A stretch of DNA of 64,000 bases from Telopea speciosissima. Lineage: Eukaryota; Streptophyta; Magnoliopsida; Proteales; Proteaceae. Positions 11,335-22,430 of the stretch are shown here, in pieces (the first letter of the stretch is position 1; each line of letters begins with the position of its first letter). The notes below the pieces were generated by a model. It searched no databases, was not told the origin of the DNA, and worked only from the letters and a program-made list of their open reading frames with translations. The stretch covers positions 7,886,413-7,950,412 of the forward strand of contig NC_057923.1 of assembly GCF_018873765.1 (NCBI RefSeq), in the 5' to 3' direction. The translations under genes and the position numbers were made by a program.

Positions 11335-12256
11335 TGTTGTTACATTATTTTATTATAATGGTTTTTTGGTCAAAGTTTCAAAAAAAAAAAACAGTGATTT
11401 TTGTAAATTCCCTCTTTTTTACATTCCCTCCATTTTTTTAGTTTGAATTTATTGTGCACTTTTGTGTGCAAGAGGCAATATGGAGCCCAAGAATAGTTCC
11501 ACATTGGTTGTGGGAAAGTAAATTGAGTGGTAGATATATATGGTTGGTTTCTTAAGGGTGTGAGCCTCTTGGAGGGGTAATCACCCTTCTCTCTGTCGGG
11601 GTGTGGGTGTGGGCAAAACCTTCTTTTTAGATAGTGAAAGTTTTGCATTCGAGTTTTTTCTATAACTCGGTTCACCCATGTGTACTATATTCGTATACGA
11701 TGTACACATATACGAATAGACACAACCCCATGAATGGATACCTCCCTGGACATGGAGGATTATGTATAGACATACCTCCCCCTGGAAGAGTACTTTCTTG
11801 TACTTATAGGCTACATGTATACATATGGGTATACCCCTTCATGAAAGGGTGTTTGAACTCTATATATATACCATGTCTTGTCAGTCATTTCATACACAAC
11901 AGAAAACATTTTCTATCTCTGCAATTGTCCATTCCAGAGACTGTTTTACCTACTATAGTTTCTTATAAAACAGAGTGAGAGTATAGCCTTTGGAATCCTT
12001 CTATACTCGTATAAAGTACTGCAACCTATACGTTTCGTGAGTTGTTTCATCTTGGAGGGCTAGGTGCAAGCTCAACCCAGTTGCAGAAGTGGGGCATCTA
12101 AAACCTTAAGGAGAGTATCTGTTAGATACGACTCAGCTCAATCAGTTTGTGCTTGTTCCTTTCTTGTTCGTGTCTCTCTACAGTTGTTGTGCGATTACAG
12201 GTATTTATCTATCACTGTATATCAGATTAGTCTTACAAACTCTGCCTTGTATAACA
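11335..12256 (+). mobile_element. Probable solo LTR (about 922 bp)
   Basis: The segment begins TGTTGTTACA and ends TGTATAACA, giving a TGTT...AACA terminus as in plant LTRs. The five bases outside are GGCCA on the left and GGCCG on the right, a 4-of-5 match to a target duplication. Inside is the phrase AGTTCCACATTGGTTGTGGG, which is common in plant retrotransposon LTRs, and a later part with 'tctatatatatacc' that could be promoter-like. There is no internal region beside it, hence a solo LTR. Confidence 0.5.
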
Positions 12257-12520
12257 GGCCGAATCCCCATTGTCGAACAAATGGGCTAGATATACCCACA
12301 ATCGAAATCTCGGGGATGGGATCCAAATGGGTACAACATACACCATAACCAGTGTCTCGGCTGGCTTTCGAACACCTCACAAACATCTCAGAGAGGTTCA
12401 AATCCCATTGGCCTATACCCTGAGTCGACGTCTCCAATGAGGTCCAAACAATCCTTATTGAACTTTTTCAAATTCAAACCAAACAGATTTCTGATTTCAA
12501 CAACAAAGCAAGATATATAT
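12257..12520. other. Decayed repeat, right part
   Basis: Continuation of the repeat-like sequence interrupted by the solo LTR. It contains a 'gacgtctccaatgaggtccaaac' type phrase also seen near 11281-11303. No coding region is recognised. Confidence 0.3.
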
Positions 12521-12527
12521 TTATAGG

Positions 12528-12650
12528 GCTGATGTTCTCTGTGCCGGCCCAGACACATGGGCCTGCCATTCAAGGGGCAGGGTGGTCATTTCACCCAGTC
12601 CCATGTGTCTGTGTGCAGCCTGTGCCCCCAATACAGAGAATATTTGGCCA
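12528..12650. mobile_element. Small inverted-repeat element (MITE-like)
   Basis: The left arm reads TGTTCTCTGTGCCGGCCCAG then ACACATGGG; the reverse complement of the right arm reads TATTCTCTGTATTGGGGGCA and later GACACATGGGA. The centre has 'gccattcaaggggcagggtggtcatttcaccc'-like text. Related text appears at 2095-2175 and 14091-14160, so this seems to be a short dispersed family. No coding capacity. Confidence 0.55.
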
Positions 12651-12949
12651 AATTTATAGTTCCAACATTCACAAGGTACAGATTCATGGAATACAACCAT
12701 TAATATACTCAAATTTACGGTTCCAACGCCATCAAGTACAGATTCATGAAGGAAAGCACGAATCATTCTCAAAATCTTATATTCCAAGTATATGCTCAGT
12801 CATTCCTAAAATCTAAAATCATAAAGCAGGATAGTCCTGTCCTGTTCTAAAACTCAGATTTTATCACACAGATCGTCTATTCACAAACAACTTCATGGAA
12901 TGTGGATTAGATACTTACAATCATCAAACAACCTCAAGATTTATAATAA

Positions 12950-13345
12950 AACTCAGCCCAGCCCATACCCACAGCACCCCATGCACCCAACCCCCATGTT
13001 GCGCCATGCTGTGCGGCCAGGCCAGCCCCGCAGCACCCCATGCAGCCCGCATACCCACACCCCAGCCAAGCCCCTTGCGCATGCACGCATCACAACCCAC
13101 CCAGGCCTTAAGGCCATCGCCCATGCACTCCAGCCATGCGGCAGCACCCTTCCAAGTTCAACCCTTGCTGCCCCATGCCCATCCACCCCAGCCCCAAGCC
13201 CACTTGCCCACTTCTTACCCTCTTACCTCATGCACACCTCATCATCCCATTTCACCCTACACCTAGCCACCTCATCCCTACCCTATGCCACCTCACACCC
13301 CTACCCCACGTTGCCATAATCCCTTGGGAACCCACTCCAGCCTTA
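12950..13345. repeat. C-rich, G-poor low-complexity tract
   Basis: About 400 bases with a strong strand bias: the plus strand is dominated by C with many CCA, CCC and CAC words, G is scarce and there is almost no long A/T run, in sharp contrast to the AT-rich surroundings. Open frames on both strands across it (proline/histidine-rich on plus) are products of composition. No exact repeat unit is obvious. Confidence 0.6.
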
Positions 13346-13566
13346 CTCACTTGCTCATGCTAAATATTCACATACCTCCCCTGAGGTTTGTCTTAATTAC
13401 ATTTTCACCCATGGAGTTTGGAAAATTTCATGTACCACCCCTGCTTTCCAATCTAATTAACAACCCAGTTCCCTGCTAGCCACAACCTAAATGTTTTCAG
13501 AATTTGTCTTCCACTCTGGAAATGGTTGCCTTTCTCTAATACTACTTTTACCCAACTCATCTTTGA

Positions 13567-15351
13567 ATAACTAGCCATGGACTTTGCCATAAATCCTGAA
13601 GTCTTATACAAAAACTCTGAAATTCCAGATAGCAATTTGCAACTTGAACTCCCTAAGGACATAAAATAGTGAATTTTGACATTGGAATTCCTTCCAAATG
13701 CTTAACAAGACTTCAAATTGCAGTCTTTTGAATATGAATGGTGAAACTTTGATTCCTTAGATATCCTATGCTTGGCAGCCATTTGATCTATTGAGAATTG
13801 CTATACCAATTTTACAACCACTACGTCAGTCCTCCATAGCAACTAAGTGTTGTAATAAGGACATCAATGTGTTCCATGAGATTCTCCCCAAACATACAAT
13901 CCAAAAGATTCTAACTTTAATGGAAAAAAAAATGCTGTCAGCTGGCTGTGTAGCGTATGCTAGTGTCTTTCTATATCTATCTCTCTCTTCCCTCCTATGA
14001 AATGACTTATATGCCCCCTACTGTGGGAGGTTCTAGTGTACTCTACGCAGCCGGATAGAGAACTCAGTCCCATTTTTAAGGAAAAAAAACTTTAAAAACA
14101 GAGTGGTCCCTGCGCTTAGACACAGGGGGCATGAAATGACTGCCCCTCCCCCCATGAAAGCAGGAAATCCTACTATGCTTTGCATCCATTTGATCTAAAA
14201 TTTGGTGTTTGAATATAAGGATTTACAGAGAAATTTCATAGACTAGGAGTTTTGCCTACTTATTAGTTATAAATCTTTCCTTACTGTTAAGAATGATTTT
14301 CATTGAGTTGATGAAAGTAATTTCACACATTGTATGTATATAAAAGCTGTGTCTGCATGTGTATGCTGAAAATGAGGCCTCAAGTTCTTAATAAAATACT
14401 GAAAGGTTCTACTATTTCTGCCAACAGTGATACCTGAATAGTCACTCATCACTGTGACAGACATACTGTTGAAGAAGTAAATGGGGTTAGTTCATTACAT
14501 CTGAGACTTTTGGGCTTAAGCCCTTAGCTCCAAATTAGTTGATATATGTGCAGCACTGCAACATTGGGATCTTGAGCTGACCAAAAAGGGGAATTTATAT
14601 TTACCTTCAATGTATATCTGTTTACTTGTACCTGCAGAAGGATGAAGTCTTGAAAACTTTATCTAGATTTCATTTATGCCTTTTCCTGCAACACCATTAT
14701 GTGCTGTTGGTTCATCCCACTTCTAACCATTTTACTATAAAAGAGGTTCCTAACAATTTGTTATGCAAAATTTCCCAGGTCTTCAGTTTTGGTGGTTTAC
14801 TTTGCATATTTAATATTTGTCATTTTGTTTGAGTAAATGTCTGACTATGCTGATACATTTGCTTTCAATGTATATTTACCTTCAATGTATATCTGTTTAC
14901 TTGTACCTGCAGAAGGATGAAGTCTTGAAAACTTTATCTAGATTTCATTTATGCCTTTTCCTGCAACACCATTATGTGCTGTTGGTTCATCCCACTTCTA
15001 ACCATTTTACTATAAAAGAGGTTCCTAACAATTTGTTATGCAAAATTTCCCAGGTCTTCAGTTTTGGTGGTTTACTTTGCATATTCTATATTTGTCATTA
15101 TGTTTCAGTTGCTTCCTGATACAACTCAACATTATTAACTGACTGAAATCTATCCACAGCATCCAGTGCATTGGCTTGATACTGTTGACCAGGTTCCCCC
15201 AAATTCGTCATCGCCAGCAACCAACTGAGGTGATTCATATGGTATATTATAAATCTTATTATTCTGTTTATTAGGTGATGTACAGGCATAGTGAATATAT
15301 GCCCGAATTTTTGCTCCCGGAATCCTACAGAGGAACTGTATTAAACAGGTA
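13567..15351 (+). pseudogene. Exon-like pieces of an unidentified gene, unit 1
   Basis: Several short stretches read like protein-coding exons but I cannot name the family: near 13576 (MDFAINPEVLYKNSEIPDSN), near 13766 (AWQPFDLLRIAIPILQPLRQ), near 14635 and 14910 (KDEVLKTLSRF...), near 15140-15200 (LTEIYPQHPVHWLDTVDQVP) and 15279-15350 (MYRHSEYMPEFLLPESYRGT then VLNR followed by GTACCG, a possible donor). They lie in one orientation and some are bounded by AG/GT. Stops interrupt several pieces, so this is more likely a decayed gene than a working one. The same pieces recur in unit 2. Confidence 0.4.
14609..15105. repeat. Local 275-bp tandem duplication inside unit 1
   Basis: The text beginning TTCAATGTATATCTGTTTAC at 14609 recurs at 14884, covering an exon-like stretch (KDEVLKTLSRFHLCLFLQHH in translation) and its flanks. 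Unit 2 carries only one copy (18234-18470), so this duplication came after the 3.66-kb duplication, or one copy was lost in unit 2. Confidence 0.8.
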
Positions 15352-16157
15352 CCGTATTATAACCGTACATGTTTATTTGCGCTGTATTTTTAAACAGTAT
15401 TACTGTCATCTAGTCTGTTTAATTTCCATACATATCCGTACCCTTTTTTATGCTATCCAAACTTCCTATGTACTAAATGGGGCCTTGGGGGCTCCTATTT
15501 TCCCTATTTGTCATTTCCTCATATATGGATCAACCCATGCCACTTAAAGCACTACCCTTTGGTTCATCAAGAACAGAGTACAGACTAAACACCTGAGAAA
15601 TGGCAGAATACTAATAAGAGAAGGTGCTACCTATTGTCTACAGTTGATGAGTCACACTGACCACTGCGATGCCTTGTATAACCCGGGTGCTGAGGAACTC
15701 TTAGCTTTAGAGAATAAGTCAGAAAAGGGGTCATAGAATTTACCAAGTAATCTTGGGTAATGAGGCTGTAATCTGATGCATCATAGAAGCAGAATTTTGC
15801 TTATACTTTTAGAGTGTGTTCATACTGACTGTGTACTTCAGCATATTTACTTGCATAGTAACATCACCACTCACTGTATGTTCTGGTTTTCAGTCCTCTT
15901 ATTATGGTATGGTCACTGCCACATCTGTGGTTTTAATCCTTTTATTTTAAATCCTTTTGTTTGCAGTAAGGTCTTCAACTTGATTTTTTTATGCTTGATG
16001 ATAGTCTCTGTAGTCATTGGTTGTTTAACCTACGAAATTGAGATCCGAATCCAAATGATAATATCCTCTACCTTACCCCTGGAATTGTGGATGTTGGTTG
16101 TTTATGGACTATTAGAATTTTGATAGATTGGCTGTACAGAAATATGGAGACTTATAT

Positions 16158-16345
16158 TTACATGCAAAGATATAGACAAATATAGGCACTAAAAGAGCTA
16201 GGGGCAACCTAAAATGACCCTGGGAGAAGTGGTGAGGAAAGACATGCTTAGCTTAGGTTTTTTCTCAAGTATGATCTCGAATAGAGCTGATTGGAGGGCA
16301 AGGATCCATGTAGCTGATCCCATTTAGTTAGATGCTGAGTCGTGT
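16158..16345 (+). mobile_element. LINE 3'-end remnant, unit 1
   Basis: Text such as GAGCTAGGGGCAACCTAAAA, GTGAGGAAAGACATGC, AGAGCTGATTGGAGGGCAAG and GATCCATGTAGCTGA matches the 3' end of the LINE at 52391-54290 (around 54125-54260). It encodes the tail of a LINE polyprotein, here degenerate and short. Confidence 0.7.
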
Positions 16346-16500
16346 CATTATTGCTGTTATGTTTTTTTCTTTGTACTTTTATCAATATTTTGTCGTTGCA
16401 AGGTCTTTTTGCACTCAATGTTGCAAGTAGGTGGTTCAAACAGTCTCCCTCTCCTAGCTGTTTTCATTTCGTGAATCTTTTGCTCTCACCAATCTCAGCA

Positions 16501-17025
16501 ATGAAGTTCCTTGCCTTTCTCAAAGTTGTACCTGCCCCTCTCAGGCTCTCACACTTTCTAAAATAACTGGTCCACTACAATGTTGTCTATCCCAACCTGA
16601 TTTTGTTCCCAGAGATCCCAAGGCAAAGCCTAAGAGGTACAAGTACCCTGCTTTTATGATCCCTATGCTCCCAACACCCTCCCCACCTTCTGATAATATC
16701 TTCCAGCTTGTGGAATGTATTGCTGCTCTACCCCCTGAAGATCTCAAACAAATTGGTCCTAAACTAAGAGAAGATGCCAGCCAATATCATCAGAAGGCAT
16801 GGTGGAATTGGGTCCTCAGGCTGGAGCTGCAACTGGGTCTGCAAAAGCTGAGGAAAAGAAGGCAGAAAAGACAACATTTGATGTGAAGTTAGAGAAGTAC
16901 GATGCAGCAGCAAAAATCAAGATGATTAAAGAGGTAAGAGAATTTATCAATTCGAGACTGGAGGCTAAAGATGTAGTAGAGAAGGCACTGATCTTATTGA
17001 AACAGGGGGTGACCAAGGAGGAGGT
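16501..17025 (+). pseudogene. Mitochondrial ribosomal protein L7/L12 pseudogene, truncated copy
   Basis: Translated pieces match plant mitochondrial-type L12: MKFLAFLKVV at 16501, then DPKAKPKRYKYPAF, LPPEDLKQIGPKLRED, VEEKKAEKTTFDVKLEKYDA-type text (here EEKKAEKTTFDVKLEKYDAA), IKEVREFINS and LLKQGVTKEE. The pieces lie in different frames, with a stop after residue 21 and frameshifts near 16665 and 16800, so it is non-functional. It has no introns across the region read, which fits a retrocopy. It stops at 17025, where the second tandem unit begins, losing the last 20 or so residues. The real protein forms the ribosomal stalk that recruits translation factors. Confidence 0.85.
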
Positions 17026-17239
17026 AAACTTTTACATACCTCCCCTGAAGTTTGTCTAAATTACATTTTCACCCATGGAGTTTGGAAAATTTCATGTACC
17101 ATCCCTGCTTTCCAACCTAATTAACAAAAAAAAAACCCAGTCCCCTGCTAGCTACAATCTAAATGTTTTCAGAATTTGTCTTCCACTCTGGAAATGGTTG
17201 CCTTTCTCTAATACTACTTTTACCCTACTCATCTTTGAA

Positions 17240-18750
17240 TAATTAGCCATGGACTTTGCCATAAATCCTGAAGTCTCATACAAAAAACTCAGAAATTCCA
17301 GATAGCAATTTGCAACTTGAACTCCCTAAGGACATAAAGTAGTGAATTTTGACATTGGAATTTCCTTCCAAATGCTTAACAACACTTCAAATTGCAGTCT
17401 TTTGAATATGAATGATGAAACTTTGATTCCTTAGATATCCTATGCTTGGCAGCCATTTGATCTATTGAGAATTGCTATACCATTTTTACAACCACTACCT
17501 CAGGCCTCCATTCCAACTAAGTGTTGTAATAAGGCCATCAATGTGTTCCATGAGATTCTCCCCAAACATACAATCCAAAAGATTCTAACTTTAATGGGAT
17601 ATCTATCTCTCTCTTCCCTCCTATGAAATGACTTATATGCCCCCTATTGTGGGAGGTTCTAGTGTACTCTACGCAGCCGGATACAGAACTCAGTCCCATT
17701 TTTAAGGAAAAAAAACCTTAAAAACAGAGTGGCCCCTGCGCTTAGATACAGGGGGCGTGAAATGACTGCCCCTCCCCCCATGAAAGCAGAAATCTTACTA
17801 TGCTTTGCATCCATTTGATCTAAAATTTGGTGTTAACATATCAGGATTTACAGAGAAATTTCATAGACTAGGGGTTTTGCCTACTTATTAGACATAAATC
17901 TTTCCTTAATGTTAAGAATGATTTTCATTGAGTTGATGAAAGTAATTTCACACATTGTAAGTATATTAAATCTGTGTCTGCATGTGTAAGCTGAAAATGA
18001 GGCCTTGAGTGCTTAATAAAATACTGAAAGGTTCTACAATTTCTGGCAACAGTGATACCTGAATAGTTACTCATCACTGTGACAGACATACTGTTGAAGA
18101 AGTAAATGGAGTTAGTTCATTACATCTGAGACTTTTGGGCTTAAGCCCTTAGCTCCAAATTAGTTGATATATGTGCAGCACTGCAACATTGGGATCTTGA
18201 GCTGACCAAAAAGGAGAATTTACATTTACTTTCAATGTATATCTGTTTACTTGTACCTGCAGAAGGATGAAGTCTTGAAAACTTTATCTAGATTTCATTT
18301 ATGCCTTTTCCTGCAACACCATTGTCTGCTGTTGGTTCATCCCACTTCTAAGTTCTAACCATTTTACTATAAAAGAGGTTCCTAACAATTTGTTATGCAA
18401 AATTTCCCAGGTCTTCAGTTTTGGTGGTTTACTTTGCATATTTAATATTTGTCATTTTGTTTGAGTAAATGTCTGACTATGCTGATACATTTGCTTTTAT
18501 GTTTCAGTTGCTTCCTGATACAACTCAACATCATTAACTGACTGAAATCTATCCACAAAATCCAGTGCATTAGCTTGAGACTGTTGACCAGGTTCCCCCA
18601 AATTCGTCATCACCAGCAGCCAACTGAGGTGATTCTGATGGTATATTATAAATCTTATTATTCTGTTTATTAGGTGATGTACAGGCATAGTGAATATATG
18701 CCCGAATTTTTGCTCCCGGAATTCTACAGAGGAACTGTATTAAACAGGTA
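17240..18750 (+). pseudogene. Exon-like pieces of the same unidentified gene, unit 2
   Basis: Second copy of the exon-like pieces listed for unit 1, with small changes (for example an extra in-frame stop near 18570 where unit 1 reads HPVHWLDT, and PEFYRGT instead of PESYRGT near 18722). The last piece again ends VLNR before a GTACCG donor-like site at about 18748. The family is not recognised. Confidence 0.4.
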
Positions 18751-19595
18751 CCGTATTATAACCGTACATGTTTATTTGCGCTGTATTTTTAAACAGTGTT
18801 ACTGTCATCTAGTCTGTTTAATTTCCATACATATCCGTACCCTTTTTTATGCTATCCAAACTTCCTATGTACTAAATGGGGCCTTGGGGGCTCCTATTTT
18901 CCCTATTTGTCATTTCCTCGTATATGGATCAACCCATGCCACTTAAAGCACTACCCTTTGGTTCATCAAGAACAGAGTACAGACTAAACACCTGAGAAAT
19001 GGCAGGATCCTAATAAGAGAAGGTGCTACCTGTTGTCTACAGTTGATGAGTCACACTGACCACTGCGATGCCTTGTATAACCCGGGTGCTGAGGAACTCT
19101 TAGCTTTAGAGAATAAGTCAGAAAAGGGGTCATAGAATTTACCAAGTAATCTTGGGTAATGAGGCTGTAATCTGATGCATCATAGAAGCAGAATTTTGCT
19201 TATACTTTTAGAGTGTGTTCATACTGATTGTGTACTTCAGCATATTTACTTGCATAGTAACATCACCACTCACTGTATGTTCTGGTTTTCAGTCCTCTTA
19301 TTATGGTATGGTCACTGCCACATCTGTGGTTTTGATCCTTTTATTTTAAGTCCTTTTGTTTGCAGTAAGGTCTTCAACTTGATTTTTTGATGCTTGATGA
19401 TAGTCTCTGTAGTCATTGGTTGTTTAACCTACGAAATTTATTCACCCAAAAAAAAAAAAAAAAAACCTACGAAATTGAGATCAGAATCCAAATGATAATA
19501 TCCTCTACCTTACCCCTGGAATTGTGGATGTTGGTTGTTCATGGGCTATTAGAATTTTGATAGATTGGCTGTGCAGAAATTTGGAGACTTATATT

Positions 19596-19782
19596 TACAT
19601 GCAAAGATACAGACAAATATAGGCACTAAAAGAGCTAGGGGCAACCTAAAATGACCCTGGGAGAAGTGGTGCGGAAAGACATGCTTAGCTTAGGTTTTTT
19701 CTCAAGTATGATCTCGAATAGAGCTGATAGGAGGGCAAGGATCCATGAAGCTGATCCCATTTAGTTAGATGCTGAGTTGTGT
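19596..19782 (+). mobile_element. LINE 3'-end remnant, unit 2
   Basis: Copy of the remnant at 16158-16345, carried along by the tandem duplication; it differs at a few positions (for example 'gataggagggcaagg' for 'gattggagggcaagg'). Confidence 0.7.
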
Positions 19783-19937
19783 CATTATTTCTGTTATGTT
19801 TTTTTCTTTTTACTTTTATCAATATTTTGTCGTTGCAAGGTCTTTTTGCACTCAATGTTGCAAGTAGGTGGTTCAAACAGTCTCCCTCTCCTAGCTGTTT
19901 TCATTTCGTGAATCTTTTGCTGTCACCAATCTCTGCA

Positions 19938-20525
19938 ATGAAGTTCCTTGCCTTTCTCAAAGTTGTACCTATCCCTCTCAGGCTCTCACACTTTCTAAAA
20001 TAACTGGTCCACTACAATGTTGTCTATCCCAACCTGATTTTGTTCCCAGAGATCCCAAGGCAAAGCCTAAGAGGTACAAGTACCCTGCTTTTATGATCCC
20101 TATGCTCCCAACACCCTCCCTACCTTCTGATAATATCTTCCAGCTTGTGGAATGTATTGCTGCTCTAACCCCTGAAGATCTCAAACAAATTGGTCCTAAA
20201 CTAAGAGAAGATGCCAGCCAATATCATCAAAAGGCATGGTGGACTTGGGTCCTCAGGCTGGAGCTGCAACTGGGTCTACAAAACTACAAAAGTTGAGGAA
20301 AAGAAGGCAGAGAAGACAACATTTGATGTGAAGTTAGAGAACTATGATGCAGCAGCAAAGATCGTGGTGATTATAGAGGTAAGAGAATTTATCAATCCGG
20401 GACTGAAGGAGACTAAAGATGCAGTAGAGAAGGCACTGGTCTTATTGAAACAAGGGGTGACAAAGGAGGAAAGTGATATTACAGAGAAGCTAAACGCTGC
20501 TGGTGATGTTGCAGTGATGGAGTGA
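19938..20525 (+). pseudogene. Mitochondrial ribosomal protein L7/L12 pseudogene, longer copy
   Basis: Second copy of the L12 pseudogene. It has the same early stop and frame changes, plus an insert near 20280 (extra ACTACAAAA-like text), and it runs on to the family's natural C-terminus: GVTKEESDITEKLNAAGDVA then VME and a stop at 20523-20525. The longest frame (20211-20525) keeps the C-terminal domain reading VEEKKAEKTTFDVKLENYDA, which is the conserved factor-binding domain. It shares disabling changes with the copy at 16501, so it was already dead before the duplication. Confidence 0.85.
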
Positions 20526-20529
20526 AGAG

Positions 20530-22430
20530 CTTCACTGGAGTAGGTTTTCTTCATTGAAGTGCCTTATTTGAATCAAGACTTGTGCTTGTTTGCTAGCACT
20601 GATATCATTAGTAAGGATCTCTCAATCTAGTTCTCTTACAGACCAATCTCAATGTCACCGAACTGCAATTTGGCTTGCAGGTGCATGTGTAGTATACAAG
20701 AAGCACCATCATTAACCACCTTGGACATGCCTAGATATAGTTCCTACAACCTCTTCTGGATAGGGTTTAACTCCTTGTATATAACTGTCAATGTAAGCAA
20801 TCTCATCTTTGATTACACACGATACATGTACCATTGTGTTGCAACAGAAACTGTGTGCGAGATCATTTCTTTTGCAATTATAGAGACTTATGCAATTTAC
20901 CAAGTATTTGTATCAGGCATCAAGCAACTTAAACAACTGGATATTAGATTCTAAAAGCTTCACTTCTTTTACCCTTCTAAAGTAGGGCAGACTTTGTTGG
21001 CATGGATCCACACTCCGATGACAATTCTCCTTTAGAGCTCGTACATAATGATATTATTTGGGAAAGATTTACACAAAACTGGACTCGTAGGCTCACTGAT
21101 TGACATGTAGTAAATTTGTTCAATCCAACATGGGTACAATATTGTAAGGTGACCATAGTTCACTATGCTCAAACCAAAACTTTTATTTTTAAAAGCAAGG
21201 AACATATATCCCAATCGAGGTCAATTCAATCATAAGAGTTAAAGAGTCATCATCAAGTAATCTATCACAGATTTGCAATCCGGCTACACTTCAATTCTTT
21301 CAATGCTAAGTTCATGTGCATATTCTAACCCATTGAGAATGGCTGCAGCTGGAGCTTTTCTGGTGTAAGGATGAAATGCACTATCACAAACAAGAACAGT
21401 AGTATATCCTTGCTCAAGTGTAATCCAGATGGAGGAATTACTGATGTGGTTGATTCATGTTACTGGCCAATTATATTGCTCTCAACAAGCATTTCAAGCA
21501 AATTAGGTTCTCCACACAACTTGTGAGAAAATTAATGACAGAGTTTATTTTTGGTTGTCCAGATTGTAGTATGGCACATGATTCTGACCATTCCAAGCCC
21601 TTTGAAATTGGTTTGGATTGAATTTATTTTTCCCTATAAAATTCAGTTTAGCTGAATTTAAGGGTAGCAAATGATATATTTTGAAGGGTTACACTTTACC
21701 TATTTGAGGCAAAAGGTTTTGTAGCTTGCATGACCTAGAGGGCCTGCCTATGTTGTGCACCTCATTGTGCCACGTGGTAGGGTGATGTGGCACCATTAGG
21801 CATCTAGAAAATAATTTGCATTTGCATTTAACTAGATTTTTCAATACTTTGTTTTAACACTTAGTTCACTCCATTTGGGTGGAAGCTTGACATAAGTAGG
21901 GGATCTTGCTGTCTGATCAATAAAATTTCAACCTCATATGGCCTGCCATGTGTCAATATTTTATATACAACCACGAGATAACCTTATGCAAATAAAAAAA
22001 ATAGATATTTCATTTGAATTGAGAAGAAGTAACTCCCCCCTCCCCCCCAAAAAAAAAAAATGTGGAGGGGTTGAGAAATATTGGTATGTAATTTTCTTTG
22101 GTTCTTTATATGCCTTCATTAATCCATTTTTTTTTTTTCTAACAAAAGAACAAAAAGAAACTATATAGTCATATTTGCTGAACCGTGGATTTCAATCTCT
22201 ATACATCCCACTAAGACTTGGAAGCAGAAAAACAAACGATGAACCAAGTATTAAAAAAATGATAACAATTTGATTCATTTTCTAACTACCACAGAAGTAA
22301 AACATCCAAATTTGAATGCTCAACAATCTACACTTAGTGGATCCTATAACGGAAATTAAAATCTTTACATTTGGTGGATTCTAAACGTGAACAAAAATAC
22401 TCTTCTTTGGAAATACTAATAAGGGTAAAA
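20530..22430. other. Degenerate intergenic sequence between the L12 pseudogene and polygalacturonase
   Basis: AT-rich sequence. A minus-strand stretch at 20712-20903 reads KDEIAYIDSYIQGVKPYPEE and looks coding-like but I cannot name it. A possible RNase H-like fragment lies at 21180-21470 (separate entry). From 21500 to 22430 I see nothing except A-runs and C-runs near 22037-22060, and the polygalacturonase 3' flank. Confidence 0.4.
21180..21470 (-). pseudogene. Possible RNase H-like (RVT_3 type) fragment
   Basis: On the minus strand the text reads TLEQGYTTVLVCDSAFHPYT, then APAAAILNGLEYAHELSIER and IEV, then a stop and a piece reminiscent of 'DLQICDRLL'. The core with 'NGLEYAHELSIERIEV' resembles the helix and strand around the second acidic residue in the RNase H-like domain of plant non-LTR elements and related host genes. 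It is short and broken by stops, so the call is tentative. Confidence 0.35.

Larger units (their letters stand above)
13360..17025. repeat. Tandem duplication, unit 1 (about 3.66 kb)
   Basis: This unit starts with 'ctaaatattcacatacctcccctgag' type text (13360-13386) and ends inside an L12 pseudogene. Unit 2 repeats it from 17026, with an initial offset of about 3664 bases. The two are highly similar over their length, differing by scattered substitutions and by indels: unit 1 has an extra internal duplication of 275 bases (14609-14883 versus 14884-15105), and unit 2 has an extra A-rich insert of 34 bases near 19440. The unit start resembles the Mutator-type inverted end at 5880 (CCCCTGAGGTTTG), which hints that it may have been part of a Mutator-like element. 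Confidence 0.85.
17026..20525. repeat. Tandem duplication, unit 2
   Basis: Second copy of the 13360-17025 segment. It begins with text equivalent to the unit 1 start, placed directly where unit 1's L12 pseudogene is interrupted, and ends with a fuller L12 pseudogene that continues to a stop at 20523-20525. It lacks unit 1's 275-base internal repeat. Confidence 0.85.

Noticed and set aside
12895-13363. Proline-rich open frames on plus (12895-13266, 12900-13319, 13136-13363) and Gly/Trp-rich ones on minus
   Set aside because: Several frames are open at once across the C-rich tract, which is what composition alone produces. No start context, domain or splice support.
20712-20903. Minus-strand frame with KDEIAYIDSYIQGVKPYPEE
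   Set aside because: Reads somewhat like a real protein, but I cannot name a family, it has no splice support, and the neighbourhood is degenerate; left as a remark only.
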